Part shown: positions 32,046 to 41,969 of the stretch, piece by piece | How the letters are laid out: every line of letters starts with the position of its first letter | How positions within the stretch are numbered: position 1 is the stretch's first letter | NCBI GenBank assembly: GCA_014237395.1 | Contig: JABZFP010000041.1 | Coordinates: 62,001 to 126,000, forward strand | DNA length: 64,000 nucleotides | Direction of reading: 5' to 3' | Source: Desulfobacteraceae bacterium | GTDB lineage: Bacteria > Desulfobacterota > Desulfobacteria > Desulfobacterales > UBA5852 | Position numbers and translations under genes: made by a program | The notes under the pieces: generated by a model | Seen by the model: only the letters and a program-made list of their open reading frames with translations | Database searches by the model: none | What the model was told of the DNA's origin: nothing

Positions 32046-33473
32046 TCAATTATGGTTGATGACCACCATCTTGATGGTGGTCATATCCTCCATGGCAAAG
32101 CGAACGCCTTCGCGGCCAAGTCCGCTGCGCTTGTTGCCGCCGTAAGGGAAGTGATCCAGCCGAAAGGTGGGCGTGTCGTTGATCATCACGCCGCCCACTT
32201 CAAGGGTATTGACCGCCTGCATGGCTTTACGGATATCGTTGGTGTAAACGCCGGCCTGCAGCCCGAAATCCGAGGCATTGATGCGGGCCAATGCCGCTTC
32301 AAAATCATCATAGACCACGATCGATACGACCGGCGCAAAGGTTTCCAGGCACATCACCTTCATGGATTCGGTGACCTGGGTGAGCACTGTCGGCCGATAC
32401 ATGCGACCCTCGGCCCGGCCGCCCGTGGCCACCACAGCCCCCTGAGCCACGGCTTCGCGCACCCAGGCATCAATGCGCTGGACTTCCTGGCGGTCGATCA
32501 TGGGCCCCACGTCACAGGCCGGATCCAGGGGATCACCCACCTTCAGGGCGTTCACCTTGTCCACAAAGCGCTTCGTAAACGCTTCCGCGCAGTCTCGGTG
32601 AACATAAATGCGCTGCAGCGAGATGCAGACCTGGCCGGCATTGGCAAAGGCGCTCACCACGCAGCGCTCGGCCGCCTTGGCCAGATCGGCGTCCGGCTCG
32701 ATCAGCGTGGCCGAATTGTTGCCCAGCTCCAGGGTGACCTTTTTGATACCGGCTTTTTTGATGATCTGCTCGCCCACCGCCGGCGAGCCGGTAAAGGTGA
32801 TTTTCCGACATACCGGGTGCGTCACCATGGCGTCCCCCACCACCGCTCCGGCACCCACCACGATGTTCAACGCTCCCCGCGGCAAACCGGCCGTCATTAA
32901 TAGTTCACCGAGCATCAGGGCGGAAAGGGGTGTGGTGGACGCCGGCTTCAGCACCACCGTATTACCGGCCGCCAGGGCCGGGGCCACCTTGTGGGCCACG
33001 AGGTTCAGCGGGAAATTAAAGGGCGTGATGGCGCCGATGACCCCCACCGGCTCCCGCACCCAATAACCGAAGCGGTTTTCCCCGAAACGGCTGGCATCCA
33101 TGGGAACGGTTTCGCCATGAATGCGTTTGGCCTCCTCGGCCGCGAACTTGAAGGTTTCGCTGCTGCGCTGCACCTCGTTGAGGGAAAACTTCAGCGCCTT
33201 GCCCGTTTCCAGGCTGATGATTTCGGCCAGCTGATCGGCACGCTGCCAGAGTTGATCCGCCACCGCCTCCAGCATGGACGAGCGCGCATGGGACGGCACT
33301 TTTTTATAGGTTTCAAACGCACGGGCCGCGGCCGCGATAGCCTCGTGCGTAACCGCTAAGTCGGCCAGCGGGACGGTGGCAATCACCTCGCCGGTGTATT
33401 TATTCAGCACATCCAGCACCTGACCGGTCTCCACCCACTGGCCGTCGATCAGGGTTTTGTATTGTTGTGGCAT
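32046..33473 (-). CDS. NAD(P)-dependent aldehyde dehydrogenase (lactaldehyde/glycolaldehyde dehydrogenase-like)
   Basis: MPQQYKTLIDGQWVETGQ; VIGAITPFNFPLNLVAHKVAPALAAGN; VTLELGNNSATLIE; FANAGQVCISLQRIYV. Confidence 0.92.
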   Translation of the reverse strand: MPQQYKTLIDGQWVETGQVLDVLNKYTGEVIATVPLADLAVTHEAIAAAARAFETYKKVPSHARSSMLEAVADQLWQRADQLAEIISLETGKALKFSLNEVQRSSETFKFAAEEAKRIHGETVPMDASRFGENRFGYWVREPVGVIGAITPFNFPLNLVAHKVAPALAAGNTVVLKPASTTPLSALMLGELLMTAGLPRGALNIVVGAGAVVGDAMVTHPVCRKITFTGSPAVGEQIIKKAGIKKVTLELGNNSATLIEPDADLAKAAERCVVSAFANAGQVCISLQRIYVHRDCAEAFTKRFVDKVNALKVGDPLDPACDVGPMIDRQEVQRIDAWVREAVAQGAVVATGGRAEGRMYRPTVLTQVTESMKVMCLETFAPVVSIVVYDDFEAALARINASDFGLQAGVYTNDIRKAMQAVNTLEVGGVMINDTPTFRLDHFPYGGNKRSGLGREGVRFAMEDMTTIKMVVINHN

Positions 33474-33651
33474 GATGATTCCTCTCAAATCGCGATGAAG
33501 GGTCCCCCCGACAGGCCGTGCCACGGTTGCTATCAGGTAATCCCCAAGGGCATGGCCGTTTATCCTACATCCTTCATATCATTGGAACGGGTTGCCGGAT
33601 TTCAAGGTGTCTTTTCACAAGCGACAATGCCGGTAAGGGATCGCGGCGGCG

Positions 33652-36423
33652 CTAAAGCTTCTCGACCCGAACGGCACAGGCCTTGTATTCCGCCGTCAGC
33701 GTGACCGGATCAAACGCCGGATTGGTCAGCCAGTTGGCATTGGCCTCCCGGAAATGAAAGGCCATCCAGACCATGCCCCGGGGGACGCGATCCGTCACGT
33801 GCGCCTTGACGCGCACTTCCCCGCGACGCGACACGACCCGCACCGTCTCTCCCGGCACGATCTCCAGCGAGGCGGCATCCAGCGGAGACATGTCCACGGT
33901 TTCCTCGCCCAGGATGTCGTTCATGCCGTCACAGCGCCCGGTCTGGGTCCGGGTGTGGTAATGGGCCAGGCGTCGCCCGGTACTGAGAACCAGCGGATAG
34001 TCCTCACAGGCTTCCTCCGCCGGAGGGGTCCAGTCCACGGGCGTGAAAACGCCCAACCCGCAGGCAAAAGCACCGTCCTTGTGGAGGTAGCAGGTGCCTC
34101 CGTGCGTTTCATCCGGACAGGGCCACTGCAGACCGTCGCCTTCCAGCCGTGCGTACTTGATGCCGCACAGCTGCGGGGCCAGCACTGAAATTTCATTGTC
34201 CCAAATTTCCCGGGCGCTGTCGGATGGCCATTCATGGCCCAGGCGCCTGGCGATCTGTTTGAAAATCCACCAGTTGGGCTTGGCCATTCCCGGGGCGGCG
34301 CTCGCCGTGCGCACCCGGTTGACACGCCGTTCACTGTTGGTAAAGGTGCCCTCGTTTTCGCTCCAGGCGGCGGCAGGCAGGACCACATCGGCAAAGCGCG
34401 TGGTCTCGGTGGGAAAAATATCCTGGCACACGAGAAATGCCGCCGAGGCCAGCCCGTGCTCCACCTTGCGGATATCGGGTTCGGTGTTGGCCAGGTTTTC
34501 ACCGAACACGTAAAAGGCCTGCACGGTTTTGTCCACCAGGCCTTCCATCATCCGGGGAATCATCAGCCCGTTTTGATCCGGGAGCCGGTCGACGCCCCAT
34601 GCGAGGGCGAATTTCTCACGGGCTTCAGCATTGGTGACGGGCTGATACCCGGGGAAGACATTGGGCAGGGCCCCCATGTCGCAGGCCCCCTGGACATTGT
34701 TCTGGCCGCGCAGGGGATTCACCCCGCCGCATTCCACCCCCATGTTGCCCAGCAGCATCTGGAGGTTGGCGACCGCCAGAACGTTGTTGCGCCCGCAGGT
34801 ATGCTCGGTGATGCCCAGGGTGTAGCAGAGCATCATGGGTTTGACAGCGCTGATGCGTCGAGCCACGTCACGAATCAGGTCGGCCTCGAGACCGCAGATG
34901 GCGGCGGCCTTTTCAGGCGGATAGGCCTCCACCTTTTGCTTGAGCGCCTCGAAGTCCACCGTGCAGGATTCCACAAACTGCCGATCGTAGAGATTTTCCT
35001 CGATCAACACCTGCATGACGCTGTTCAAAAAAGCAATGTCCGATCCCACCCGCAGCGGCACGTGCAGGGCGGCATGATCCGCCAGGGCGTGCCGCCGCGG
35101 GTCCACCACGATCAGTTGGGCGCCGGCCGCCACCGCGTTTTTAACGTAAGTGGCCGCGACGGGGTGCGCTTCCGTCATGTTGGAACCAATCACCATGAAC
35201 ATCTTGGCCCTGGCAAATTCGTTGAACGAATTGGTCATGGCGCCGGAACCGAATGCTGTCGCCAGACCGGCGACGGTGGGCGCATGTCATGTGCGCGCGC
35301 AGTGATCGATGTTGTTCGTCCCGATCGCTGCGCGAAACAGTTTCTGCATCTGGTAGGAATCTTCGTTGATGCTCCGGGCACAGCTGACCCCCGCGATGGC
35401 ATCCGCTCCGTGTTCGGCGATGATGGCCTTGAAACGCTCTGCCACGAGATCGAGGGCTTCGTCCCAGCTGGCTTCGCGAAAGTCGTCTCCTTCCCGTATC
35501 AGGGGGGTGCGCAGGCGCTCTTCGGAATAGATGAAGTCATAGCCGAAGCGCCCCTTGACGCACAGCCGGCCGCGATTGGGTTCGGCCTCCTCCACCCCGG
35601 TGACTTTGACAATCCGCCCCTCCTGCACGTGCAGCCACTGCTGGCAACCGACCCCGCAATAGGGGCAGGTGGAGCGGATTTTCTCCCCTTTCCAGGGGCG
35701 CCAGGTATAGCGCGCCTTTTTTTCCACCAAGGCCCCCACCGGACAGGCCTGGATGCATTCGCCGCAGAACACGCAATCGGATGCGGCCAGCGGACGATCG
35801 CCGGCTGCGATGATTTTGCTGTCCGACCCGCGATAGCCATAGCTGATGGCCCGGTTCACCTGCACCTCGTTGCAGGCCTGCACACAGCGCCCACACAGGA
35901 TGCAGCGCGAAAAATCCCGCACGATCATCGGGTTGGCCAACTCCGGCGGCTCCCCAGCCTTATCGGTGCGCGGATAGCGGTCGGCGCGGGCCTGATAAGC
36001 GTAGGCCAGCTCCTGGAGTTTGCAATCCCCCCAGGCCGGGCAAAGCGCGTCGGTATCGTCGGCGGCCTGGACCTGCAGCTGAAAATCGGTCCAGTCGCCG
36101 TTGCCCTCCCTGGGAAGGGCACAATTGTGATTGCCCGACGCCAGCAGCAACTCCAAAATCGTCCGCCGGGCGGCAACCACCCGTGGCGATTCCGTTTGCA
36201 CAATCATCCGGGGTACCGCCGGGGTGCTGCAGGCCGGAACCAGATTGCGGGCCCCTTCCACTTCCACCACGCAGATGCGGCACGCCCCCGTGGGCACCGT
36301 CCCGTCAAGATGGCAAAGGGTCGGTATGGGTATGCCATGATCCCGGGCCACCTCGAGCAGTGTCTGCCCCGGTTGAAACGGCAGGGATTGGCCGTTTATG
36401 GTGAGGATCTCTTTTTCCGACAT
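33652..36423 (-). CDS. fdhA: Selenocysteine-containing formate dehydrogenase alpha subunit (NuoG-like 2Fe-2S/4Fe-4S N-terminus + molybdopterin domain); in-frame UGA at 35287-35289
   Basis: ORFs 35287-36423 and 33652-35238 are in the same frame; junction reads IDHCART-UGA-HAPTVAGLATAFGSGAM, matching the FdhF-type RV(Sec)HGPSVAGL site. Confidence 0.92.
35258..35289 (-). promoter_or_regulatory. Bacterial SECIS-like hairpin following the UGA codon
   Basis: UGA, 12 nt, then GTCGC-CGGTCTG-GCGAC; stem with GGUCU apical loop as in E. coli fdhF SECIS. Confidence 0.8.
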
Positions 36424-36461
36424 TGCGGTCTCCTTACAAGGATGAAATCCAAACGCTGATA

Positions 36462-38549
36462 TCAGGCAACAGCTTTACGAACGGTGACGTAGTGTTCCTG
36501 CAAGGCCAGCGCACCGCCGGCTTTGTCCCATTTGTTCAACCCGCCGCACATCAAGCGCTGTTCGGCCAGGCCTCTGCCGAAGGCCCGGCTTTCCACCGGC
36601 AGGGTGTGGCCGAAGCCATGCAGCACGAAAACGGCTTCCGGATGAATCATCTCGGTCAGTTTGACGGTAATGTTACCGGCTTCGCCGTTGGCCCCCACCA
36701 GGGCCTCGTCCCCGTCCGACAACCCCAATTGTTCGGCGGCGGCGGCGTGCATCCACAGGGTGTTCTCCGGCACCTGTTCGAAGAGCAGGGGATTGTTGAC
36801 CGTGTGGCCCTGGGTGTGAACACCGCAGCGGCCGAAGGTGATGCGGAATTGGCCTTCCGGCGGATGGGAGCCTTCGTAGGGCTTGAGCGACGGCAGTCCC
36901 TGGGCCTCCCACTTGGGGGCGATGATTTCGATTTTACCCGAGTCGGTCTTGAAACCAAGATTATCCTGGGAACGATAGCGGGGGCCGTCGGCCAAGGCAA
37001 CGAACCCCTTGGTCTCGAAATCGTCCCGGGTCACGCCGGTGCCCTGGAGTTGATAGTCCCAGATGGCTTCGATGGTATCGAAGGCCAGCGCATCGAGCCC
37101 CAGCCGCTTGGACAGGCCGGCGATAATTTCCCAGTCGGCCCGCGTGTCATAGCGGGGGTTGACGGCCCGGCGGCGCATGAAGAGATAGGGATTGAGCCCG
37201 TTTTTACACGCCAGGATGGATTCCCGCTCCAAATAGGGGGATAGCGGCAACACCACGTCCGAATACCAGGCCGTATCCGACCAGGAGAAGGTGACCGCCA
37301 GCAGAAAGTCCAGTTCGTCCCAGATTTTTTTCAACGCTTCCGGATCGGGAAATCCCATCAGGGGATCATGCCGGTAGGCAAGATAGGCCTTCACCGGATA
37401 AGGATCTGAAGTACGAATGGCTTCGAAGCCCAGATGCAGCAGGCCCGGGCCTTTATCAAATTGCGGGTAACGCCAGCCCACGCCGTCCGCCCGCTTCTCC
37501 TCAGGAGCTGGAAACAGATCCACCAGGGCCCGCAGCCCTTTACCGCCGACATCCGCCGGGGTGTTGGCCCGGGGCAGGCCGCCCTTGGCGCCAATGGCCC
37601 CCAGCAGGGCATTGATGATGTAGATCGTGCGCGACATGTAAAAGGAATCGTTATAGCGGGCCGTCATCCAGCCGGGGTGCCAGATCACGGCCGGCTTGGC
37701 CGTGGCCAGCTCCCGGACGAAATTGACCAGCGCCTCGGCCGGCACGCCGGTTTCGGTTTCGGCCCATTCCGGCGTGTAGGGTTCCGCAAAAGCGCGCAGG
37801 GTGTCGAAATCTTTCATCCAGCGTGTGACAAAAGCCTCGTCATAGAGGCCATGGTTGATCAGAACGTTGATGACGGCCAGATTGAAGGCATAGTCCGAAC
37901 CCGGACGGATCATAAAAAAACGATGGGCCTTGGTCGCCGACACGGTGGCCCGGATATCGATCACCGTCAATTTGCAACCGCGATCCAGGGCGCCCATCAG
38001 GTCGTTGACCTCTTTGACATTGATGGCTTCGAACATATTGCGGGTCTGGAGCACCACATGCCGTGCGTTTTTGAGATCGTACACCACCCCTTTGCGGCCG
38101 AAGCCGAAGAGGGATTGGGCGGCGTGGTGGACATTGCGGGCGCATGAGGCATCGTGGTTGGACCAGTTGGGCGACCCCAGTCCCCTGACGAAAGACCGAT
38201 GCAGATCCCGGAACGGGCCTCCCCGGTCCGAAAACAGGATGCTGCGCCCGCCGTGGGCATCGATCACTTTTTGCACTTTTTCAGCGGTATAATCCAGCGC
38301 CTCGTCCCAGCTCACCGCCTGCCATTTGCCCTCTCCCCGGGCACCCTTGCGGATCATGGGTCCCCGAGGGCGCTCCGGATCCTCGATCAGCGCTTTGCCG
38401 GCCGCTCCGCGTCCGCACAACGCCCCTTCAATGCCGTTGACATGGGGATTGCCCTGGATGAAGCCGACTTGCCCGTTTTCCGTTTCGACCTGAATGGGAC
38501 AGCGAACGGTACACATGCCGCAGACGCTGAAAACTTTTTCCTTAGACAT
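36462..38549 (-). CDS. Molybdopterin-dependent oxidoreductase (DMSO reductase superfamily, PsrA/PhsA-like), cytoplasmic
   Basis: From ATG 38549 MSKEKVFSVCGMCTVRCPIQVE; CGRGAAGKALIEDPERPRGPMIRKG; SWDEALDYTAEKV; no Tat signal. Confidence 0.85.
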   Translation of the reverse strand: MSKEKVFSVCGMCTVRCPIQVETENGQVGFIQGNPHVNGIEGALCGRGAAGKALIEDPERPRGPMIRKGARGEGKWQAVSWDEALDYTAEKVQKVIDAHGGRSILFSDRGGPFRDLHRSFVRGLGSPNWSNHDASCARNVHHAAQSLFGFGRKGVVYDLKNARHVVLQTRNMFEAINVKEVNDLMGALDRGCKLTVIDIRATVSATKAHRFFMIRPGSDYAFNLAVINVLINHGLYDEAFVTRWMKDFDTLRAFAEPYTPEWAETETGVPAEALVNFVRELATAKPAVIWHPGWMTARYNDSFYMSRTIYIINALLGAIGAKGGLPRANTPADVGGKGLRALVDLFPAPEEKRADGVGWRYPQFDKGPGLLHLGFEAIRTSDPYPVKAYLAYRHDPLMGFPDPEALKKIWDELDFLLAVTFSWSDTAWYSDVVLPLSPYLERESILACKNGLNPYLFMRRRAVNPRYDTRADWEIIAGLSKRLGLDALAFDTIEAIWDYQLQGTGVTRDDFETKGFVALADGPRYRSQDNLGFKTDSGKIEIIAPKWEAQGLPSLKPYEGSHPPEGQFRITFGRCGVHTQGHTVNNPLLFEQVPENTLWMHAAAAEQLGLSDGDEALVGANGEAGNITVKLTEMIHPEAVFVLHGFGHTLPVESRAFGRGLAEQRLMCGGLNKWDKAGGALALQEHYVTVRKAVA

Positions 38550-38622
38550 CGATACCTCCTCCGGGAATGAAGCGGGCGGCCAGACCTTCGGCAAACGCCC
38601 TGGGAATGTGTCAAGCACGTCG

Positions 38623-40257
38623 CTATTTACCGAAACCGCATTTGGGGAAAGTGCAGGTTTTACACCCCAGACAGAAAGCGCCCTCGCCAAGTTGAGCCAG
38701 ATCGCGACGTCCCACCGCGATGCCGGCCAGCAGGCGGGGCAGTAGCAAATCGAAACTGGTCGCTTTGTGGTAGAGGGCGCAGGCCGGCACGCCGACAATC
38801 TGGGTATCGGCGATGCGCGCCAGGAAAAGCATGGCCCCGGGCAGCACCGGTGCGCCGTAGATCGCAGCTTCCGCCCCGGCATCGAGCAGGCCCAGGCGGG
38901 TAACGTCATCCGGGTCCACGGACAGGCCCGCGGTAGTGACTAGCAGGTCCACACGGGCTTCCCGGGCCTCGGCCACTGCTGCTGCAATGGCGGTCCTTTC
39001 ATCGGGCACGATCTTCTGCCATACCACCCGGCAGTCGAGTCGCTGCACCTTGTTGCGAATGACGGGCGCAAACCCGTCAACGATTCGTTTTTCAAAAACC
39101 TCGGTGCCCGTCACCAGGATACCGACGCGCGCCCGACGCATGGGCTGCACCGTGAAAAGCGGTCCCCGGCCCAAAAGGGCCATGGCCTGATCAAACTGAT
39201 GCCGGGGAAGATAAAGGGGTATGGCCCGCGTCGCGGCCAGGGGACGCCCGGCCTGCACCACGGAAAAGGTTTGCCGGACGGCGCACATGACACCTTCGAT
39301 CATGTTGAAGGCTTCCAGAAGGTGTTTATGGACCACCAGCAAGCCGTCCTGCCGGGCGGTAAAGGTGATTTTGCCCTCCCTGGGGATACCGTTATGCGTA
39401 ATGCCGTCACCCGCCATGGCATCGGCGAAGGCGCGTGCCGCGTCATCCTCGTGCACCCAGTCGGCAACCGGGGGCGGGCTTTCCTCGACATAGAGATGGC
39501 GCCGCCCCATGCGCTGCAGACGACAGATGTCTCCTACCTCGATCACCTGACCGCGGCGAAAGACCGGCCCTTTGGACCGTCCCGGTTCGATCTGGGTCAG
39601 ATCATGCAGCAGGGGCAGGCCCACGGCATGGTTCAAGGCAACCGCATTCACCACCGGCGCCGGCAGGATGGGCAGTGCGTCCCGATTTGAAATACTCACA
39701 TAGGGTGATTCCCCCTGGCAGCCCCGGCAAACGGCCCCGTGCAGGGCGGGATAGCCTTCGCCGCATACCGGACAGAGCGTCATTGCGCCGCGGGCAGCCT
39801 TACCCCGCAGCCGTGCAGGGACATGGACCGCGTGATAACCGCAGACAGACGCCCCGGCGGCTTTGATTTCCGCCAGAAGACAATCTTTGTCCTGTTCTTT
39901 TTTGGGCTTGCGTTTGGCGTACCATTCCTCGATGGCAGGGCGGTCCGCCAGTTTTCCGGAATCGACAAAAACCCGCCTGCCGTCGCCGCTTTCCTTGTCG
40001 TAAAGCGTGACCGCATAGCGCCCCAGATCGATGACCTTGAGCCAGCCGTTACCCGTTGTGCAGGGGGTTAGCAATTGGACGGCATCCGGCAGACAGGCCG
40101 GTGTTTCACACAAGGCATCATAGAGCCGGCCCCGGGGCAGTTGTTTCTGGAGCGAGGCCACCATGTAGCCGCCCAGCAGGATGCCGGGTGCGACACTGCC
40201 GTGAAACGATTTCACCAGATCAAGAAAATCATCCAGCGCATAGGCACCGATCGACAT
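38623..40257 (-). CDS. FmdE-domain / MoeA-MogA-like molybdopterin-binding fusion protein
   Basis: N-terminal FmdE-like region (SFHGSVAPGILLGGYMV) and Cys cluster CPVCGEGYPALHGAVCRGC, C-terminal MPT-binding-like VGILVTGTEVFEKRIVDGFAPVIRNKV...LLVTTAGLSVDPDDVT, terminal CLGCKTCTFPKCGFGK. Confidence 0.8.
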   Translation of the reverse strand: MSIGAYALDDFLDLVKSFHGSVAPGILLGGYMVASLQKQLPRGRLYDALCETPACLPDAVQLLTPCTTGNGWLKVIDLGRYAVTLYDKESGDGRRVFVDSGKLADRPAIEEWYAKRKPKKEQDKDCLLAEIKAAGASVCGYHAVHVPARLRGKAARGAMTLCPVCGEGYPALHGAVCRGCQGESPYVSISNRDALPILPAPVVNAVALNHAVGLPLLHDLTQIEPGRSKGPVFRRGQVIEVGDICRLQRMGRRHLYVEESPPPVADWVHEDDAARAFADAMAGDGITHNGIPREGKITFTARQDGLLVVHKHLLEAFNMIEGVMCAVRQTFSVVQAGRPLAATRAIPLYLPRHQFDQAMALLGRGPLFTVQPMRRARVGILVTGTEVFEKRIVDGFAPVIRNKVQRLDCRVVWQKIVPDERTAIAAAVAEAREARVDLLVTTAGLSVDPDDVTRLGLLDAGAEAAIYGAPVLPGAMLFLARIADTQIVGVPACALYHKATSFDLLLPRLLAGIAVGRRDLAQLGEGAFCLGCKTCTFPKCGFGK

Positions 40258-40285
40258 GACGCTGTTCTCTCCTTCGTGTTGCATT

Positions 40286-41089
40286 TCAAACGGACAGTTG
40301 TTCTGGAAGGCCTGGGTGTTTTTTCTCGCCAGCGGCCGCCGTTGCGATTTCCCGATGCCAAGCGGTCACCAGATAAGGACTGCGATAGGCCGCATCATGC
40401 CAGGTTTGTTCGATGTCCTGCCCCAAACGGCGATAACACATTGTCTCCAAGCGGCAATGATGGGCCGGTCGAATACCACTGTCAGACGATCGACCCGCCC
40501 GGAACGCGGGATTCCCAGGGGGAGCACTCAAACCGGTAGCGCACGACCCGAACCGCATGGCATCGGCCACCTGCGCCATGCGCGCCTGATAGGCATCCAG
40601 AAAGGCCACCGAAATCCATCCGGAATGCGTAAGGCGGCTCAGCAAATCCGGAATTAAAGCCGGTTCCATGACGCGGGTGATGGCATTATGGTGGAACCAG
40701 TCACGAAATTCGGGATAGGGTGCCCCACCGGTGTTTAGCTGCTCGGAGAGCGGTCGATGGCGGTCTTTGACGATCGGCTGATGCCTTCCCCGGACATGAA
40801 CGTGGATCCGTCGCGGATTGAACAGCAAATCGCCGGCCGCGGTGACCTCCCCGCAATCGGCATAATAGCCGGCGCACAGAAGCGCCAGCTCGGCCAACCG
40901 GGCCATCAGCAGCCAGTAGCATGCCGCGGCGGGGTTGCCTTCCCGGCATACTGTGTCACGGTAGGCCACCAGCGACGTTTCGTTGACCGTATAGGGCACG
41001 ACCAATTGATCGAGGCGGTCATTGATCCGGCGGTAGGGATCGTAATCATGGGTTTTTTCCGGATGGGGCCTCACCGGCGCGATGTTCAT
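40286..41089 (-). CDS. Hypothetical protein of the formate dehydrogenase / molybdoenzyme region
   Basis: ORF from ATG 41089 MNIAPVRPHPEKTHDYDPYRRINDRLDQL; same strand, tightly spaced to the FmdE-MoeA gene; no family recognised. Confidence 0.6.
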   Translation of the reverse strand: MNIAPVRPHPEKTHDYDPYRRINDRLDQLVVPYTVNETSLVAYRDTVCREGNPAAACYWLLMARLAELALLCAGYYADCGEVTAAGDLLFNPRRIHVHVRGRHQPIVKDRHRPLSEQLNTGGAPYPEFRDWFHHNAITRVMEPALIPDLLSRLTHSGWISVAFLDAYQARMAQVADAMRFGSCATGLSAPPGNPAFRAGRSSDSGIRPAHHCRLETMCYRRLGQDIEQTWHDAAYRSPYLVTAWHREIATAAAGEKKHPGLPEQLSV

Positions 41090-41410
41090 TCGACGCTCAC
41101 CTTGATAGGAATGGTGTAAAGGCGTATCGATATCAATGAATATACAGATCAAGACCCATCGGTCGAATGCGCCCAGCGCTAAAAAAGCAAACAATCCCGA
41201 ACGGGTCAGGCGATTGATGTTCGAACTGCGTGTTTAGCGCATTGTTTTATCTATGTCAATTTTGATATTGTAATCAACTGTCATTTTGCGTTGATTTTCG
41301 TTTTCTTAAAAACGTTTGTGCGATTATGCCGACAGAAACCGACACAAAGGCGGGATTGTTTCGCATGAAGACTTCTGATAGGAAAAGGGGAGGTTTGCGG
41401 AGGAAAAAAG

Positions 41411-41794
41411 ATGCCGGCAGAAACCATCGACTACCACATCCGATCCAAACTCTGGATCGAAGACGCGGAAGGCAACGTTGTCTTTGGCCTGGGGCGCTAC
41501 CGCATCCTGGACGCGATCGATCGCCTGGGATCGCTGCAGGCCGCGGCCAAAGATCTGCGCATGAGCTATCGGGCCGTCTGGTGCCGGATCAAAGCCTCGG
41601 AGGAACGCTTGGGTCAATCGCTGGTGGCCCGCGAAGGACGCGGATCCTGCTTGACACCCCTGGCGGTCAAGCTGATGAAACAGTATCGCCGCATCCAAAC
41701 GCTGATGGAAAAAGAATCCGACGACATTTACGACGATTTGATGTCCAGTCATCTTACCGGGGGTACTGAAAAAGACCTCCCGCCCGCATCTTAA
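41411..41794 (+). CDS. ModE-like winged-helix regulator (N-terminal LysR-type HTH domain only)
   Basis: LGRYRILDAIDRLGSLQAAAKDLRMSYRAVWCRIKASEERLGQSLVAREGRGSCLTPLAVKLM. Confidence 0.82.
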   Translation: MPAETIDYHIRSKLWIEDAEGNVVFGLGRYRILDAIDRLGSLQAAAKDLRMSYRAVWCRIKASEERLGQSLVAREGRGSCLTPLAVKLMKQYRRIQTLMEKESDDIYDDLMSSHLTGGTEKDLPPAS

Positions 41795-41850
41795 TACCGA
41801 GACCCAGCAGATCGACGGCTTTTGTATTTAAAGATTCAAGCGCTACTTGA

Positions 41851-41953
41851 CCACCACGATCAATCTGATATGGTGGCCCATACAATTCGTTTGATTTTGT
41901 TGAGTTATGCCATAGGCCGACGCCACCCAGACTCAAATGGGTGGCGTTTTTTT
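41851..41953 (+). promoter_or_regulatory. Candidate transcription attenuator upstream of pabA
   Basis: Segments: 1 CCACCA 41851-41856, 2 TGGTGG(C) 41871-41877, 3 CGCCACCCA 41921-41929, 4 TGGGTGGCG 41938-41946 + T7; 1:2, 2:3 (GGTGGC/GCCACC) and 3:4 pairings are mutually exclusive. Confidence 0.5.
41921..41953 (+). terminator. Rho-independent terminator hairpin immediately before pabA
   Basis: CGCCACCCA-gactcaaa-TGGGTGGCG-TTTTTTT, ending 17 nt before the pabA ATG at 41970. Confidence 0.88.
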
Positions 41954-41969
41954 ATGGAGGGCAAGACCG

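Noticed and set aside
33652-35289. Formate dehydrogenase called as two ORFs, suggesting a pseudogene or frameshift
   Set aside because: Both halves are in the same frame and TGA sits at the Sec position with a SECIS-like hairpin; better read as one selenoprotein gene
34234-36459. 741-aa plus-strand ORF
   Set aside because: Antisense to the formate dehydrogenase; long antisense frames are common in this GC-rich DNA and the translation looks non-globular (His/Gly/Pro-rich)
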